From positions 1 to 61,520 of IMG/VR virus record IMGVR_UViG_3300036398_003753: a stretch of 61,520 nucleotides of DNA; one strand, given 5' to 3'. This DNA is from a virus. Shown piece after piece: positions 47,644 through 56,810 of this stretch. Numbering within the stretch: the first letter of the stretch is position 1; each line of letters begins with the position of its first letter. Below the pieces are notes generated by a model. It ran no database searches and was not told the origin of the DNA. It saw only the letters and a list, made by a program, of their open reading frames with translations. Both the position numbers and the translations under genes were made by a program.

Positions 47644-47889
47644 ATGGAAATGCTGGTTTGGAACATCGTACTGACCGCAATCGTGGCTTTGCTCGGATTT
47701 GTGCTCAAAGAAAAGTTTGCCGAGATCAACCGACTCGGCATTCTGCTTAATCGCACCCGGGAAGAAGTGGCGCGCGATCACATCACCCGTACGGAATTTC
47801 GGGCCGATATGCAGCAGTTGATGGAGCGTTTTGACAGGCTCGAGCGTAAGATCGACAACTTGAGAGGCAACCATGCCCGCAGTGAGTAA
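47644..47889 (+). CDS. Membrane-anchored coiled-coil protein (81 aa)
   Basis: One transmembrane helix at about 5-21 (VWNIVLTAIVALLGFVL) followed by a charged coiled coil (REEVARDHITRTEFRADMQQ, LMERFDRLERKIDNLRG). The layout resembles XhlA-like or antiholin/spanin-type proteins, but it is far from the lysis cassette. It overlaps the next gene by 17 nt. Confidence 0.62.
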   Translation: MEMLVWNIVLTAIVALLGFVLKEKFAEINRLGILLNRTREEVARDHITRTEFRADMQQLMERFDRLERKIDNLRGNHARSE

Positions 47890-48232
47890 GAAGCAAAAGC
47901 GCTTGATGGATGCAGCGGCGCACAATCCTGCATTTGCCAAGAAAGTTGGAATTCCAACGTCCGTTGCCAAAGACTTTAGCGAGTCCAGCAAGGGTAAAAA
48001 ATTTAGGAAAGGCGGTGACGCTATGAAGAACTCAGGAACAAAGGCTTACGCCAAAGGCGGCATGGCCATGTCTGGTGTGCCCAAAAAAGGCCAAATCAGC
48101 GCTTCTGGTGCTGATACAGCAGGTCCCACAGCCACCGTCCTGTCCCAGCCCGTCAAGAAGTCGGTCACAGGAGACAGGGTACAGGTCCGCGGTGTAGGTG
48201 CCGCTCGTGCCCGTTCTGCCCGAATCTACTAA
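47873..48232 (+). CDS. Small basic head-region protein
   Basis: A 119-residue basic protein starting MPAVSKKQKRLMDAAAHNPA. The segment FAKKVGIPTSVAKDFSESSK with GKKFRKGG recurs in aquatic phages before the gp4-like gene. It has an AYAKGG motif, related to the ADGG/AKGG signature of the large virion proteins. It may be packaged in the virion; unproven. Confidence 0.6.
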   Translation: MPAVSKKQKRLMDAAAHNPAFAKKVGIPTSVAKDFSESSKGKKFRKGGDAMKNSGTKAYAKGGMAMSGVPKKGQISASGADTAGPTATVLSQPVKKSVTGDRVQVRGVGAARARSARIY

Positions 48233-48235
48233 GCC

Positions 48236-48916
48236 ATGACCACTTCCGGCGTCTCCGCTTACAACCTGGACTTCGATGAGATCATCCTCGAAGCGTATGA
48301 GCGCTGCGGTCTCCAGGTTCGTGACGGCTACGACGCTCGGACAGCGCAGCGATCGCTGAATTTGATGTTTGCAGAGTGGTCCAATCGTGGCCTGAATCTG
48401 TGGACGATTGAGCAGCGCGAGGTGGTTTTGACAGCCAACGTGCACGAGTACGACCTGCCTGCTGACACGGTAGATGCCTTGTCGGCGGTGATCCGTACCA
48501 ATGCAGGAACCTCCAACCAGCAGGACATCACGATCGACCGGATTGGCAGTGCTGAGTACCTGCACGTTCCCAATAAGTTCACGCCCTCGCGCCCTGCTCA
48601 GTTCTACGTTCAGCGCACGGTCCCCGCCAAGCTGTTCTTGTATCCTGCCCCGGATGCCACGCAGCAGTACATCTTCCGTTACTACGCCATCCGTCGCATC
48701 CAGGAGACTGGTGCGTTTACGAATACGGCAGACATCTCTTTCCGATTTTTGCCGTGCCTGATTGCGGGCCTCGCTTACTACCTTGCAATCAAGAAGGCTC
48801 CTGACCGCATTCAGATTCTCAAGCAGTTCTACGAAGAAGAATTTGCCCGTGCTGCTGCAGAAGATCGCGAGCGCTCCAGTTACTTTGCTGTACCCACGTA
48901 CAGAGGAGAGAACTGA
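48236..48916 (+). CDS. P22 gp4-like tail accessory factor / head completion protein
   Basis: A 226-residue protein. DFDEIILEAYERCGLQVRDG, RTAQRSLNLMFAEWSNRGLN with LWTIEQREV and FLPCLIAGLAYYLAIKKAPD is the gp4-like pattern. It plugs the portal and provides the platform for the gp10-like hub (424). Its presence is the best evidence for a podovirus-type neck. It is coupled to the next gene by ATGA. Confidence 0.84.
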   Translation: MTTSGVSAYNLDFDEIILEAYERCGLQVRDGYDARTAQRSLNLMFAEWSNRGLNLWTIEQREVVLTANVHEYDLPADTVDALSAVIRTNAGTSNQQDITIDRIGSAEYLHVPNKFTPSRPAQFYVQRTVPAKLFLYPAPDATQQYIFRYYAIRRIQETGAFTNTADISFRFLPCLIAGLAYYLAIKKAPDRIQILKQFYEEEFARAAAEDRERSSYFAVPTYRGEN

Positions 48917-49251
48917 TGACCGCTGGGTACGCATCAGGCAAGTTTGCGATTGCGCTGTGCGACCAGTGTGGACAGCGGTTTAAGCTCAACCTGCTCATCA
49001 AGGATTGGAAGGGGTTTAAGGTCTGCACTGAGTGCTATGAGCCAAAGCACCCGCAGCTTGAGCCAAAACGAAACATCAATGAGCCCCAGGCCTTGTATCA
49101 GCCCAGACCGGAGGCTCGAATGGGCGTTACAGTGTATGTAGGCTTCACGGCAGATACTTCCTTTGCAAGTATCGGCATGCAGCCAATGCCGCCTTCAAAA
49201 CAGTTGGTGGCAGGTGTCACACTGGGAACAACTAGGACGAGCATCACATGA
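48916..49251 (+). CDS. Zinc-ribbon phage protein of the neck cluster
   Basis: A 111-residue protein. Cys15, Cys18, Cys37 and Cys40 (LCDQCGQRF and CTECYEPK) form a four-Cys zinc ribbon, followed by a disordered region. Similar proteins recur between gp4-like and adaptor genes. It may help assemble the neck or act as a regulator. ATGA overlaps lie at both ends. Confidence 0.66.
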   Translation: MTAGYASGKFAIALCDQCGQRFKLNLLIKDWKGFKVCTECYEPKHPQLEPKRNINEPQALYQPRPEARMGVTVYVGFTADTSFASIGMQPMPPSKQLVAGVTLGTTRTSIT

Positions 49252-50093
49252 ACTACACCGAATTAAGCAGTGCAATTCAGGCGTATACGGAGAATACGGA
49301 AACAGCCTTTGTTGCCAATATTCCAGTATTTGTTCGTCAGGCAGAGCAGCGCATTTACAACACGGTGCAGGTTGCGAACTTGCGCAAAAACATGACGGGT
49401 ACCTTGTCTGCAGGAAACAAGTATCTGGCGTGCCCAGGAGACTTCTTGTCGACGTATTCCTTGGCCATCTATGCTCAACCAAGCACAACTGCCACGGGAG
49501 TGGCCGGACAGCGCACGATCGTTGTAACCAGTGCTGCAGAGATCGTGCCGGGGATGTATGTCTCTGGCACAGGCATTGCCCTTGGCGCGGTGGTGGAGCT
49601 TATCGTAGGAAACACCGTTACGCTCACACTGACCAATACAGGCACAGTCTCTGGAACGGTTGTTTTCCAAGGCGACTATGTTTACTTGCTCAACCGGGAC
49701 GTGAACTACATTCGTCAGGTGTATCCAAACCCGTCTTTCCGAAGCACTCCAAAATACTACGCCATTTTTGGCCCCAACTCGAATAACGTGGACGAGCTTA
49801 CGTTCATCGTCGGCCCTACACCAGACGCGGCATACGCGGCAGAGCTGCATTTTTATTACTACCCTGAATCGATTGTCACTGCAGGCACGTCTTGGTTGGG
49901 CGACAATTTTGACAGCACTCTCCTGTATGGGTCTCTTGTGGAAGCGTACACTTGGATGAAGGGCGAGCAGGATCTTATGGCGCTTTACGACACCAAATTC
50001 AAAGAGGCTCTTGGATTGCTGAAGAACCTGGGTGATGGCAAACAACGTGGCGATGCCTACCTGGATGGTCAGGTCAAGATCCCAGTGAGGTAA
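49248..50093 (+). CDS. Portal adaptor / neck protein
   Basis: A 281-residue protein. The N-terminus MNYTELSSAIQAYTENTETA with FVRQAEQRIYNTVQVANLRK and the C-terminal GSLVEAYTWMKGEQDLMALY are typical of adaptor proteins that ring the portal. Residues about 80-145 are an inserted Ig-like beta domain (IVVTSAAEIVPGMYVSGTGI), resembling the insertion in the gp10-like protein. Such Ig-like domains often decorate the virion surface. Confidence 0.66.
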   Translation: MNYTELSSAIQAYTENTETAFVANIPVFVRQAEQRIYNTVQVANLRKNMTGTLSAGNKYLACPGDFLSTYSLAIYAQPSTTATGVAGQRTIVVTSAAEIVPGMYVSGTGIALGAVVELIVGNTVTLTLTNTGTVSGTVVFQGDYVYLLNRDVNYIRQVYPNPSFRSTPKYYAIFGPNSNNVDELTFIVGPTPDAAYAAELHFYYYPESIVTAGTSWLGDNFDSTLLYGSLVEAYTWMKGEQDLMALYDTKFKEALGLLKNLGDGKQRGDAYLDGQVKIPVR

Positions 50094-50096
50094 TCA

Positions 50097-50519
50097 ATGA
50101 TCACAGCAGGACTCACCAACAGCTTCAAAGAGCAGCTCCTTTTGGGGGTGCATGATTTCAGCACGGATGTGTTGAAGATTGCTCTGTATACGGCTGACGC
50201 CGAATTGGGTCCGCTTACGCCCGAGTACACCTCTGCCAACGAAGTGGTCGGAACAGCCTATACCGCCACCGGACAAGTCCTGACAGGGGTCATAGTTTCG
50301 TTGTCGGAGAGCCTGGGGATTGCGTATGTGTCATTCAACAACCCCACCTGGACAGCAGCAACTTTTACGACCCGGGGCGCGTTGATTTACAATTCGTCCA
50401 AAGCAGGCAAGTCAATTGCTGTTCTCAATTTTGGCCTGAACCAGTCTGTGCTGAGCCAGCAATTCCAGATCCAGTTGCCGACGAATGATGCGGAAAACGC
50501 GCTAATCCGGGTCAGCTGA
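50097..50519 (+). CDS. Virion structural protein
   Basis: A 140-residue protein. The N-terminus TNSFKEQLLLGVHDFSTDVL with KIALYTADAELGP and TSANEVVGTAYTATGQVL is a common structural protein of aquatic phages. The C-terminal block FTTRGALIYNSSKAGKSIAV ... AENALIRVS reappears in the following small gene. Probably part of the tail or fibre base. Confidence 0.64.
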   Translation: MITAGLTNSFKEQLLLGVHDFSTDVLKIALYTADAELGPLTPEYTSANEVVGTAYTATGQVLTGVIVSLSESLGIAYVSFNNPTWTAATFTTRGALIYNSSKAGKSIAVLNFGLNQSVLSQQFQIQLPTNDAENALIRVS

Positions 50520-50528
50520 GGCAAGGAA

Positions 50529-50711
50529 ATGCAGATGACATCTTTCTCCAATTCCAGCTTTACAGCGCGTAGAGCGCCCATATACAATGCCAGCAAGGGC
50601 AACAAAGCAATTGCGGTGTTGAGCTCTGGTTCGGGTAGCACCGAGACCATTTCATCCATTGTGCAGATGCCCGCAAACACGGCTACTTCGGCACTTATCC
50701 GACTTTCATAA
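50529..50711 (+). CDS. Partial paralogue of the preceding structural protein (60 aa)
   Basis: SFTARRAPIYNASKGNKAIA ... TATSALIRLS matches the last ~50 residues of the previous protein (FTTRGALIYNSSKAGKSIAV ... NALIRVS). It lacks the N-terminal half. It has its own ATG with AAGGAAATGCAG upstream. It is either a functional mini-domain or a degenerating tandem duplication. Confidence 0.55.
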   Translation: MQMTSFSNSSFTARRAPIYNASKGNKAIAVLSSGSGSTETISSIVQMPANTATSALIRLS

Positions 50712-50721
50712 GGAAACTATC

Positions 50722-51306
50722 ATGTTCAATGAAACCGCCCGCTCTACGGACATCGTAGCCGCAGCTTTGGCAACTGCAAGACCTGTAACCGAAGGCGTTG
50801 GAGCGGGGGGCGTTTACACGCTGAAATGCTTTGACAAAGACGGACAACTGAAGTGGGAGACAACCTCGCCCAATTTGGTGGTCAACCAAGGCCTGCAGGA
50901 CATGAACACCAAGTACTTCTCGGGTTCTAGCTACACCGCTACTTGGTTCCTCGGACTTATTACAGGCCCCGGTTCCGGCACCACCATTGTTGCAGGCGAC
51001 ACCGCGCTTTCTCACACTGGCTGGACTGAGACCAGCGCATACAGCCAGGCCACACGCCCTGCGTGCACATTTGGTACTGCAACGACTGCCGATCCATCCG
51101 TCATCACAAACTCGGCTTCGCCTGCTACTTTCAGCATCAACGGTACCGTCACTGTGGCCGGTGCGTTCCTGATCAGCAACAACACCAAAGGCGGCACAAC
51201 AGGCATTTTGTTCTCTGCCTCTGACTTCTCAGCCCCCGGTGACCGTGCAGTTGTGTCTGGTGACACATTGACAGTTACCTACACTTTCAGCCTCGACGCT
51301 GTTTAA
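50722..51306 (+). CDS. Tail/fibre-associated structural protein
   Basis: A 194-residue protein. GAGGVYTLKCFDKDGQLKWE and NLVVNQGLQDMNTKYFSGSS with TATWFLGLITGPG are typical of aquatic-phage structural proteins placed before fibres. It is beta-rich with no catalytic motif. AAGGAAACTATC precedes ATG 50722. Confidence 0.64.
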   Translation: MFNETARSTDIVAAALATARPVTEGVGAGGVYTLKCFDKDGQLKWETTSPNLVVNQGLQDMNTKYFSGSSYTATWFLGLITGPGSGTTIVAGDTALSHTGWTETSAYSQATRPACTFGTATTADPSVITNSASPATFSINGTVTVAGAFLISNNTKGGTTGILFSASDFSAPGDRAVVSGDTLTVTYTFSLDAV

Positions 51307-51319
51307 TTAGGAGATTGAC

Positions 51320-51499
51320 ATGGCAACAGCATTCAAAAAAGGCGACGCAGTTAAGGTGAACTCCGTTGTGCCGCAAGGTCCCGTTCTCGCCCTGCGCATG
51401 GACGAAGACGGTAACTTCTTTTACTTGGTCGAATGGACTCAAGCTGATGGAGAAACAACCCACCGCTGGTTTCCTGAAGACCAATTGATCGCCGCTTAA
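51320..51499 (+). CDS. Small SH3-like phage protein (59 aa)
   Basis: A frame of 60 codons. MATAFKKGDAVKVNSVVPQG, an FFYLVEWTQADGE strand and HRWFPEDQLIAA give the outline of a small SH3-like barrel. TAGGAGATTGAC precedes the ATG. It lies between structural genes, and near-identical small proteins occur beside aquatic-phage fibre genes. Function unknown. Confidence 0.66.
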   Translation: MATAFKKGDAVKVNSVVPQGPVLALRMDEDGNFFYLVEWTQADGETTHRWFPEDQLIAA

Positions 51500-51518
51500 G
51501 TGCGGCAGGGGCTGACGC

Positions 51519-54335
51519 ATGTTTGGGATCGCACCCTTTGCGACAGTCCCGTTTTCAACCGCTGCGGGTAACGCATACCAAGCCAGTGTCTCCGAGACGG
51601 CTACAGCGGCGGACCTCGTAGCTGCGGTAAGAGCCGCACTGAGCGCTGTTTCTGAGACAGCTACCGCTTCCGATGCGGTAGCAAGTGTCTCGTCTGTCGG
51701 AGGCTCGGTATCAGAGTCTGCCAGAGCTGCAGATGCGGTATCCGGTTCCCAATCAGTTGGGGGCGCTGTATCGGAGTCTGCCAGCGCTGCTGATTCCACG
51801 GCGGGTTCCCAATCAGTTGGGGGCGCTGTATCGGAGTCTGCCAGAGCGTCGGACTCTGTTGCAAGCGCACAGACCATTTCCGGGGCTTTATCTGAGTCTG
51901 CCAGAGCGTCGGATTCCGTAGCAAGTGCACAATCAATTGGGGGCGCTGTTTCTGAAACAGCGCGGGGTACAGACACTGTATCCGGTGCGCAGTCTATTGG
52001 GGGTTCGGTATCCGAGGCCGCTAATGCTGCAGACACCACGTCCGCACTTCGCACGCTGCCTGCGGCTGTTTCTGAAACAGCTACCGCTTCCGATACGGTG
52101 GCAGGGGCACAGTCAGTTGGAAGCTCTGTGTCAGAGTCTGCCACAGGCATTGACACCACGTCCGCACTCCGTACCCTTCCTTCGGCTGTCTCTGAGACAG
52201 CTAATGCTGCTGACACGACGTCTGCGCTTCGCACTCTTCCTTCGGCTGTTTCTGAAACAGCTACGGCTGCAGATTCTGTAGTCAGCTCACAGTCGATTCA
52301 AGGCGCTGTCTCCGAGACCGCTACAGGCGGGGATGCTGTTTCCGCCCTTCGTACCCTTCCTACTGCAGTATCAGAGGCCGCTAACGCCGCCGACACCGTA
52401 TCCGGTGCGCAGTCTATCGGGGGTTCGGTATCAGAGGCCGCTAATGCTGCCGACGCTGTATCCAGTGCGCAGTCTATTGGCGGCTCCGTGTCCGAGTCTG
52501 CTCAATCAGCAGATTCTGTTGCAAGCGCACAGACAGCTCTTGGGACTGTATCCGAGGCCGCCACAGGCATTGACACCACGTCCGCACTTCGCACGCTTCC
52601 TGCAGCGGTGTCAGAAACTGCCAATGCTGCCGACACTGCCGAGAGCCTTCGCACGCTGTTTGGTACTGTCTCCGAAGCTGCCACAGGCGTTGACACTACT
52701 TCCGCCCTGCGAACCCTCCCCGCTACTGTCTCCGAAGCTGCCACAGGCGTTGACACTACGTCCGCTCTTCGCACTTTGCCAGCCGCTGTTTCTGAGGCAT
52801 CTGCGGGTACAGACTCTGTGTCCAGTTCACAGGCTGTTTTGGGCGCGGTAGCAGAGACAGCGCGGGCCACAGATTCCGTATCTGGCTCGCAGTCAATTCA
52901 GGGCGCTGTTTCGGAAACAGCCACGGGCACAGACACTACGTCCGCTCTTCGCACCCTCCCTGCGGCCATCTCGGAAACCGCCACGGGCAGAGACACTACC
53001 ACTGCAAGCACCGCCTTGGCGGGGGCTATTGCAGAATCTGCAACAGCAACGGATTCAACTTCCGCACTTCGCGTTTTCCCCGGCGCAGTTTCGGAATCGG
53101 TGACCGCCAGAGACACTACCTTGGCCGGAGTCACTGTTGTTTCAAGCGTGACAGAGCTTGCCACCGGAACGGACATTGTGGCAGCGGGCTTCCAAGTTTT
53201 AGGTTCGGTGACAGAGAGTGTTTTGACTGCAGATGCTACTTCAGCTAGAAGCACTGTTGGCGGCTCGGTGTCGGAAACAGCTAGGGCAACAGACACGGCA
53301 TCCGCAGCCAGCACCTTGAACGCCTCACTGACAGAAACAGTTTCCGCGCTGGACACTGTCAGTTCCACGCGCTTGTTCCCCAGCAGCATTTCGGAGTCTG
53401 CCCAATCTGCCGACACCGTTGTAGTTGGCACCACACGACCCGCATCGGTAGCCGAGTCCGCGACAGCGGCGGATACTTTGGCGGCGATATTCAGCATAGG
53501 TGGCGTGGTTTCCGAAACAAGCACCGCCGCAGACACGATATCTACGGTTCGTCTTTTCCCCGCCACACTGGCAGAAACAGCTACGGCAACCGACGTTGCC
53601 AGCGCTACACGGCTCCTGCTGGGCACCATTACAGAGTCCGCACAGGCCCTTGACGCAGTGGTCGGGACTTTTGCGCAGCTCGCGTCCGTGTCGGAATCTT
53701 CGACAGCGGCAGACACTACCAGTGCCAGCCCAATAAGTTCAGCTTTTGTGGCAGAACTGGGCACTGCGGCGGACGTCGTTTCTTCTAGGTCTTCGGTTCT
53801 TGCTACGGTTTCGGAGCTTGCCACGGGGTCCGAGCAGGTGTCCACCACCGCACAGTTTGCGGTCAGTACCACAGAAAATGCTGCTGGTCAGGACGCCACG
53901 GCAGGCAGTCTGCTGTTTACGGGGGATGTTGCAGAGCAAGCGCAGGCACAAGACGAAATGGTTGGCGGTTCGGCGTTTTTTAACGCTGTTGCAGAGACCG
54001 CAGAGGCCAGTGACCAGTACGATGGGCTGATTATAAAAAGCGCAGATGTGGAAGAGGCCGCGCAGGCGCAAGAGTCTGTGCAGACTAGCGCCGAGGTTTA
54101 TGCCAGCGTAGATGAGTCTGCGCGGGCGTTGGACGCGCTGCTCGCCACCGCGGCGTTGTTTGCCCGGGTTTCAGATGGCGCGATTGCAGCAGATCAAATT
54201 CTTGCTCGGTTCCTGTGGGAAATCATCGATGACAGCCAATCCGCCGCGTGGCAAAATGTCAACAGCGATCCGGGCACAACATGGCAGGTCGTTAACACGG
54301 CCGAGAGCCCCGACTGGCAGGCCGTCGAAACATAG
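51519..54335 (+). CDS. Giant repeat fibre protein
   Basis: A 938-residue protein almost entirely made of about 40 tandem 20-residue units of the type AVSETANAADTTSALRTLPS, with Ser-Glu and Asp at fixed places. It predicts a long regular beta-solenoid or extended fibre shaft. The C-terminal ~60 residues are Trp-rich (WQNVNSDPGTTWQVVNTAES), probably a tip or attachment domain. At DNA level the unit is 60 bp, with locally near-identical neighbours. It stands at the head of the fibre cluster. Confidence 0.75.
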   Translation: MFGIAPFATVPFSTAAGNAYQASVSETATAADLVAAVRAALSAVSETATASDAVASVSSVGGSVSESARAADAVSGSQSVGGAVSESASAADSTAGSQSVGGAVSESARASDSVASAQTISGALSESARASDSVASAQSIGGAVSETARGTDTVSGAQSIGGSVSEAANAADTTSALRTLPAAVSETATASDTVAGAQSVGSSVSESATGIDTTSALRTLPSAVSETANAADTTSALRTLPSAVSETATAADSVVSSQSIQGAVSETATGGDAVSALRTLPTAVSEAANAADTVSGAQSIGGSVSEAANAADAVSSAQSIGGSVSESAQSADSVASAQTALGTVSEAATGIDTTSALRTLPAAVSETANAADTAESLRTLFGTVSEAATGVDTTSALRTLPATVSEAATGVDTTSALRTLPAAVSEASAGTDSVSSSQAVLGAVAETARATDSVSGSQSIQGAVSETATGTDTTSALRTLPAAISETATGRDTTTASTALAGAIAESATATDSTSALRVFPGAVSESVTARDTTLAGVTVVSSVTELATGTDIVAAGFQVLGSVTESVLTADATSARSTVGGSVSETARATDTASAASTLNASLTETVSALDTVSSTRLFPSSISESAQSADTVVVGTTRPASVAESATAADTLAAIFSIGGVVSETSTAADTISTVRLFPATLAETATATDVASATRLLLGTITESAQALDAVVGTFAQLASVSESSTAADTTSASPISSAFVAELGTAADVVSSRSSVLATVSELATGSEQVSTTAQFAVSTTENAAGQDATAGSLLFTGDVAEQAQAQDEMVGGSAFFNAVAETAEASDQYDGLIIKSADVEEAAQAQESVQTSAEVYASVDESARALDALLATAALFARVSDGAIAADQILARFLWEIIDDSQSAAWQNVNSDPGTTWQVVNTAESPDWQAVET
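51580..54170 (+). repeat. Tandem 60-bp coding repeats (about 40 copies)
   Basis: Units begin near GTNTCNGARNCNGCYANNGC-type sequence and recur every 60 bp. Copies around 51745-51845 share runs of about 37 identical bases, showing recent unit duplication; copies toward 53000-54170 have diverged. Copy number could change by slippage or recombination. Confidence 0.82.
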
Positions 54336-54350
54336 CCGTAAGGAAAGAAC

Positions 54351-54809
54351 ATGCCACTCGTTTTAGCAGATCGTGTAAAAGAAAGCACTACCACCACTGG
54401 CACGGGAACAGTCACGCTTGCCGGAGCGGCGGCGGGGTTTCAAGCCTTTTCTGTCATCGGCAACGGCAACACCACGTACTACACCATCGTCGACACCGTG
54501 AACGGCACATGGGAAGTAGGCATCGGCACATACACTTTGTCTGGTACCACGCTGGCACGTAATACCGTGCTGGAGTCCTCAAACGCTGGGGCACTGGTCA
54601 ACTTTGCCGCAGGTAGCAAAGACGTGTTTGTGGCCTACCCGGCAGAGCGGGCAGTCATTGGTGGCATGGGGTATGTGGAGAACGCAGCCACGGTCAGCAT
54701 CAGCTCGACCATCAATGCAGGCAATAACGCCATGAGCGCAGGGCCTGTGACCATCAATTCCGGCGTCACTGTAACGGTGCCGTCCGGCTCCCGGTGGGTT
54801 GTAGTCTGA
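54351..54809 (+). CDS. Tail fibre-associated protein with shared C-terminal tip
   Basis: A 152-residue protein. LADRVKESTTTTGTGTVTLA at the N-terminus and VNGTWEVGIGTYTLSGTTLA in the middle are common in aquatic-phage fibres. The last ~28 residues (NNAMSAGPVTINSGVTVTVP, then SGSRWVV) match the end of the next fibre gene, an apparent trimerising or tip module. SD TAAGGAAAG. Confidence 0.66.
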   Translation: MPLVLADRVKESTTTTGTGTVTLAGAAAGFQAFSVIGNGNTTYYTIVDTVNGTWEVGIGTYTLSGTTLARNTVLESSNAGALVNFAAGSKDVFVAYPAERAVIGGMGYVENAATVSISSTINAGNNAMSAGPVTINSGVTVTVPSGSRWVVV

Positions 54810-54846
54810 TGTATTTACAGGCACAATCTGAACAAGGTGACATCCT

Positions 54847-55839
54847 ATGAGCACATACTCTCCAAGTCTTCGCATTCAACTCATCAATACCGGCGATCAG
54901 GCGGGTGTGTGGGGAAACACGACCAACGTAAACCTTGGCACGCTGATTGAGTCTGCTATTGCCGGGTACATCTCGGTATCGGTTACGACTGCCAATCAAG
55001 CGCTGACCGCCAACGACGGTACTCCTGACGAATCGCGCAACATGGTTTTGGCTCTGACCACGACCACCACCGCAGCCTTTGCGGTGTACGCACCTCCGGC
55101 GGAGAAGACCTACGTCGTCTACAACGCCAGCGCATACGCCGCCACGATCTACAACTCCACAATTTTGGGTAACACGACTGCGGCAGGACTTGGCGTGGCC
55201 ATTCCCGCAGGCAAGACCGTGACGGTTTGGTCTGACGGAACCAACTTCGCGTTTCAAAACGACCACCTGTCAGGTCTCACGCTTGCCTCTCCATTGGCCA
55301 CAACTTCTGGCGGCACGGGTGTCACAACTTCCACGGGCACCGGCAACAATGTTTTGTCTAACAGCCCCACCCTTGTCACTCCTGCCCTGGGAACGCCAGC
55401 AAGTGGCGTGATGACCAACGTAACAGGTCTGCCTTTGACTACGGGCGTGACAGGTATCTTGCCTGTCGCCAACGGCGGTACAGCGTCCTCCACGGCTGCC
55501 ACTGCAAAGGTTGCTTTGAATGTGATCTCTGCCACCACAGGCTCTTCGGTAATTCCTTCTGGTACACAGGCGGAGCGGGATGGCTCTCCCGCCGCGGGCT
55601 ACTTCCGGTTCAACACGGACACGGACAACTGGGAAGGCTATGACGGCACGGTGTGGCGGGCGGTTGGTGGCGGTGCCACAGGCGGCGGAGCGGATGAGAT
55701 TTTTGTGGAAAACGGCCAGAACGTGACTGTAAACTACACCATCCCATCAACGCGTAATGCCATGAGCACCGGGCCTATCACAGTGGACTCGGGCATCACG
55801 GTTACAGTTTCCAGCGGCTCACGCTGGGTTGTGTTATAG
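54847..55839 (+). CDS. Tail fibre protein, paralogue A
   Basis: A 330-residue fibre protein. Residues 1-155 (MSTYSPSLRIQLINTGDQAG onward) are nearly the same as those of the fibre at 58828. The middle has GTGVTTSTGTG / PVANGGT repeats. A QAERDGSPAAGYFRFNTDTD segment precedes a C-terminal tip shared with the 54351 protein. The shared N-terminus should be the virion attachment part and the variable C-terminus the receptor or cap part. Confidence 0.72.
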   Translation: MSTYSPSLRIQLINTGDQAGVWGNTTNVNLGTLIESAIAGYISVSVTTANQALTANDGTPDESRNMVLALTTTTTAAFAVYAPPAEKTYVVYNASAYAATIYNSTILGNTTAAGLGVAIPAGKTVTVWSDGTNFAFQNDHLSGLTLASPLATTSGGTGVTTSTGTGNNVLSNSPTLVTPALGTPASGVMTNVTGLPLTTGVTGILPVANGGTASSTAATAKVALNVISATTGSSVIPSGTQAERDGSPAAGYFRFNTDTDNWEGYDGTVWRAVGGGATGGGADEIFVENGQNVTVNYTIPSTRNAMSTGPITVDSGITVTVSSGSRWVVL

Positions 55840-55853
55840 GTCTAGGAGCGAAC

Positions 55854-56810
55854 ATGAGTTTAATTTTGAGCGGCACTGACGGCGTTGCGGACGTTGACGG
55901 CAGCGCAGCAACCCCTGCGATTCGTGGCACTGATGCCAACACAGGCATCTTTTTCCCTGCTGCTGACACCATTGCGTTTGCAGAGGGGGGTGCTGAAGTT
56001 GCAAGGTTTGATTCGTCTGGCAATCTGGGGATTGGGACGACTTCGCCAACAGATAACCTTGATGTGGTTGGCACTGAAACCGCGTCAAATGTGGGTGTAC
56101 TTGTAAGAAATCTTGCAACCACAAGCAATTCAAATGCAGTTTTTGGGCTACGTGGTAACAACAACACTGTGCGAGCCAATTTTCTTGTGGATGGTCTTGG
56201 CACTGTGTTTGGAACTGGATCAATTTTATACACAGAAACAAATCACCCTTTGCTATTTGGTACAAACAGCACAGAACGCGCCCGTATCGACTCCAGCGGT
56301 AACCTGCTGGTGGGGACGACGAGTTTTGGTGCTGCAGGGCGGGTGACGACTGAATCAGCTTCAGTAAACGGGAATTTTATATCCAACAACACGGCAGGCA
56401 GCGGAACAAGATACCACTGTGTTTTTTATGAAAACGGAACAGAGCGCGGGTCAATTACATCAAACGGCTCAACCACTTCCTATGTCACATCCTCTGACTA
56501 CCGACTGAAGGAAGATATCGCGCCTATGACCGGCGCACTGGCAAAGGTCACTGCACTCAAGCCGGTAACATACAAGTGGAAGTCTACTGGCGAGGCCGGC
56601 GAGGGGTTCATTGCTCACGAGCTTGCAGAGGTCTGTTCAGATGCTGTGATCGGCGAGAAAGATGCGGTTAATGAAGACGGCTCCATCAAATCCCAAGGAA
56701 TTGACACCTCGTTCCTTGTGGCGACCCTGACGGCGGCAATCCAAGAGCAGCAAGCTCTCATCACCGCTTTGACCGCCCGAGTTGAAGCACTGGAAGGAGC
56801 AAAACCATGA
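55854..56810 (+). CDS. Tail fibre with S74 self-cleaving chaperone domain
   Basis: A 318-residue protein. The N-terminal half has fibre repeats (ARIDSSGNLLVG type). The C-terminal ~105 residues begin TSSDYRLKEDI with the catalytic pair Ser214 and Lys219 of peptidase S74 intramolecular chaperones, followed by GFIAHELAEV and a coiled coil ending in ALTARVEALEG. The domain would trimerise the fibre, then cut itself off. It overlaps the next gene by ATGA. Confidence 0.84.
   Translation: MSLILSGTDGVADVDGSAATPAIRGTDANTGIFFPAADTIAFAEGGAEVARFDSSGNLGIGTTSPTDNLDVVGTETASNVGVLVRNLATTSNSNAVFGLRGNNNTVRANFLVDGLGTVFGTGSILYTETNHPLLFGTNSTERARIDSSGNLLVGTTSFGAAGRVTTESASVNGNFISNNTAGSGTRYHCVFYENGTERGSITSNGSTTSYVTSSDYRLKEDIAPMTGALAKVTALKPVTYKWKSTGEAGEGFIAHELAEVCSDAVIGEKDAVNEDGSIKSQGIDTSFLVATLTAAIQEQQALITALTARVEALEGAKP

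Noticed and set aside
51287-53872. Long repetitive - strand frames opposite the fibre repeats
   Set aside because: They mirror the 60-bp repeats and lack starts with an SD.
51580-54170. CRISPR array
   Set aside because: Repeats are 60 bp, head to tail without unique spacers, and in frame within a protein.
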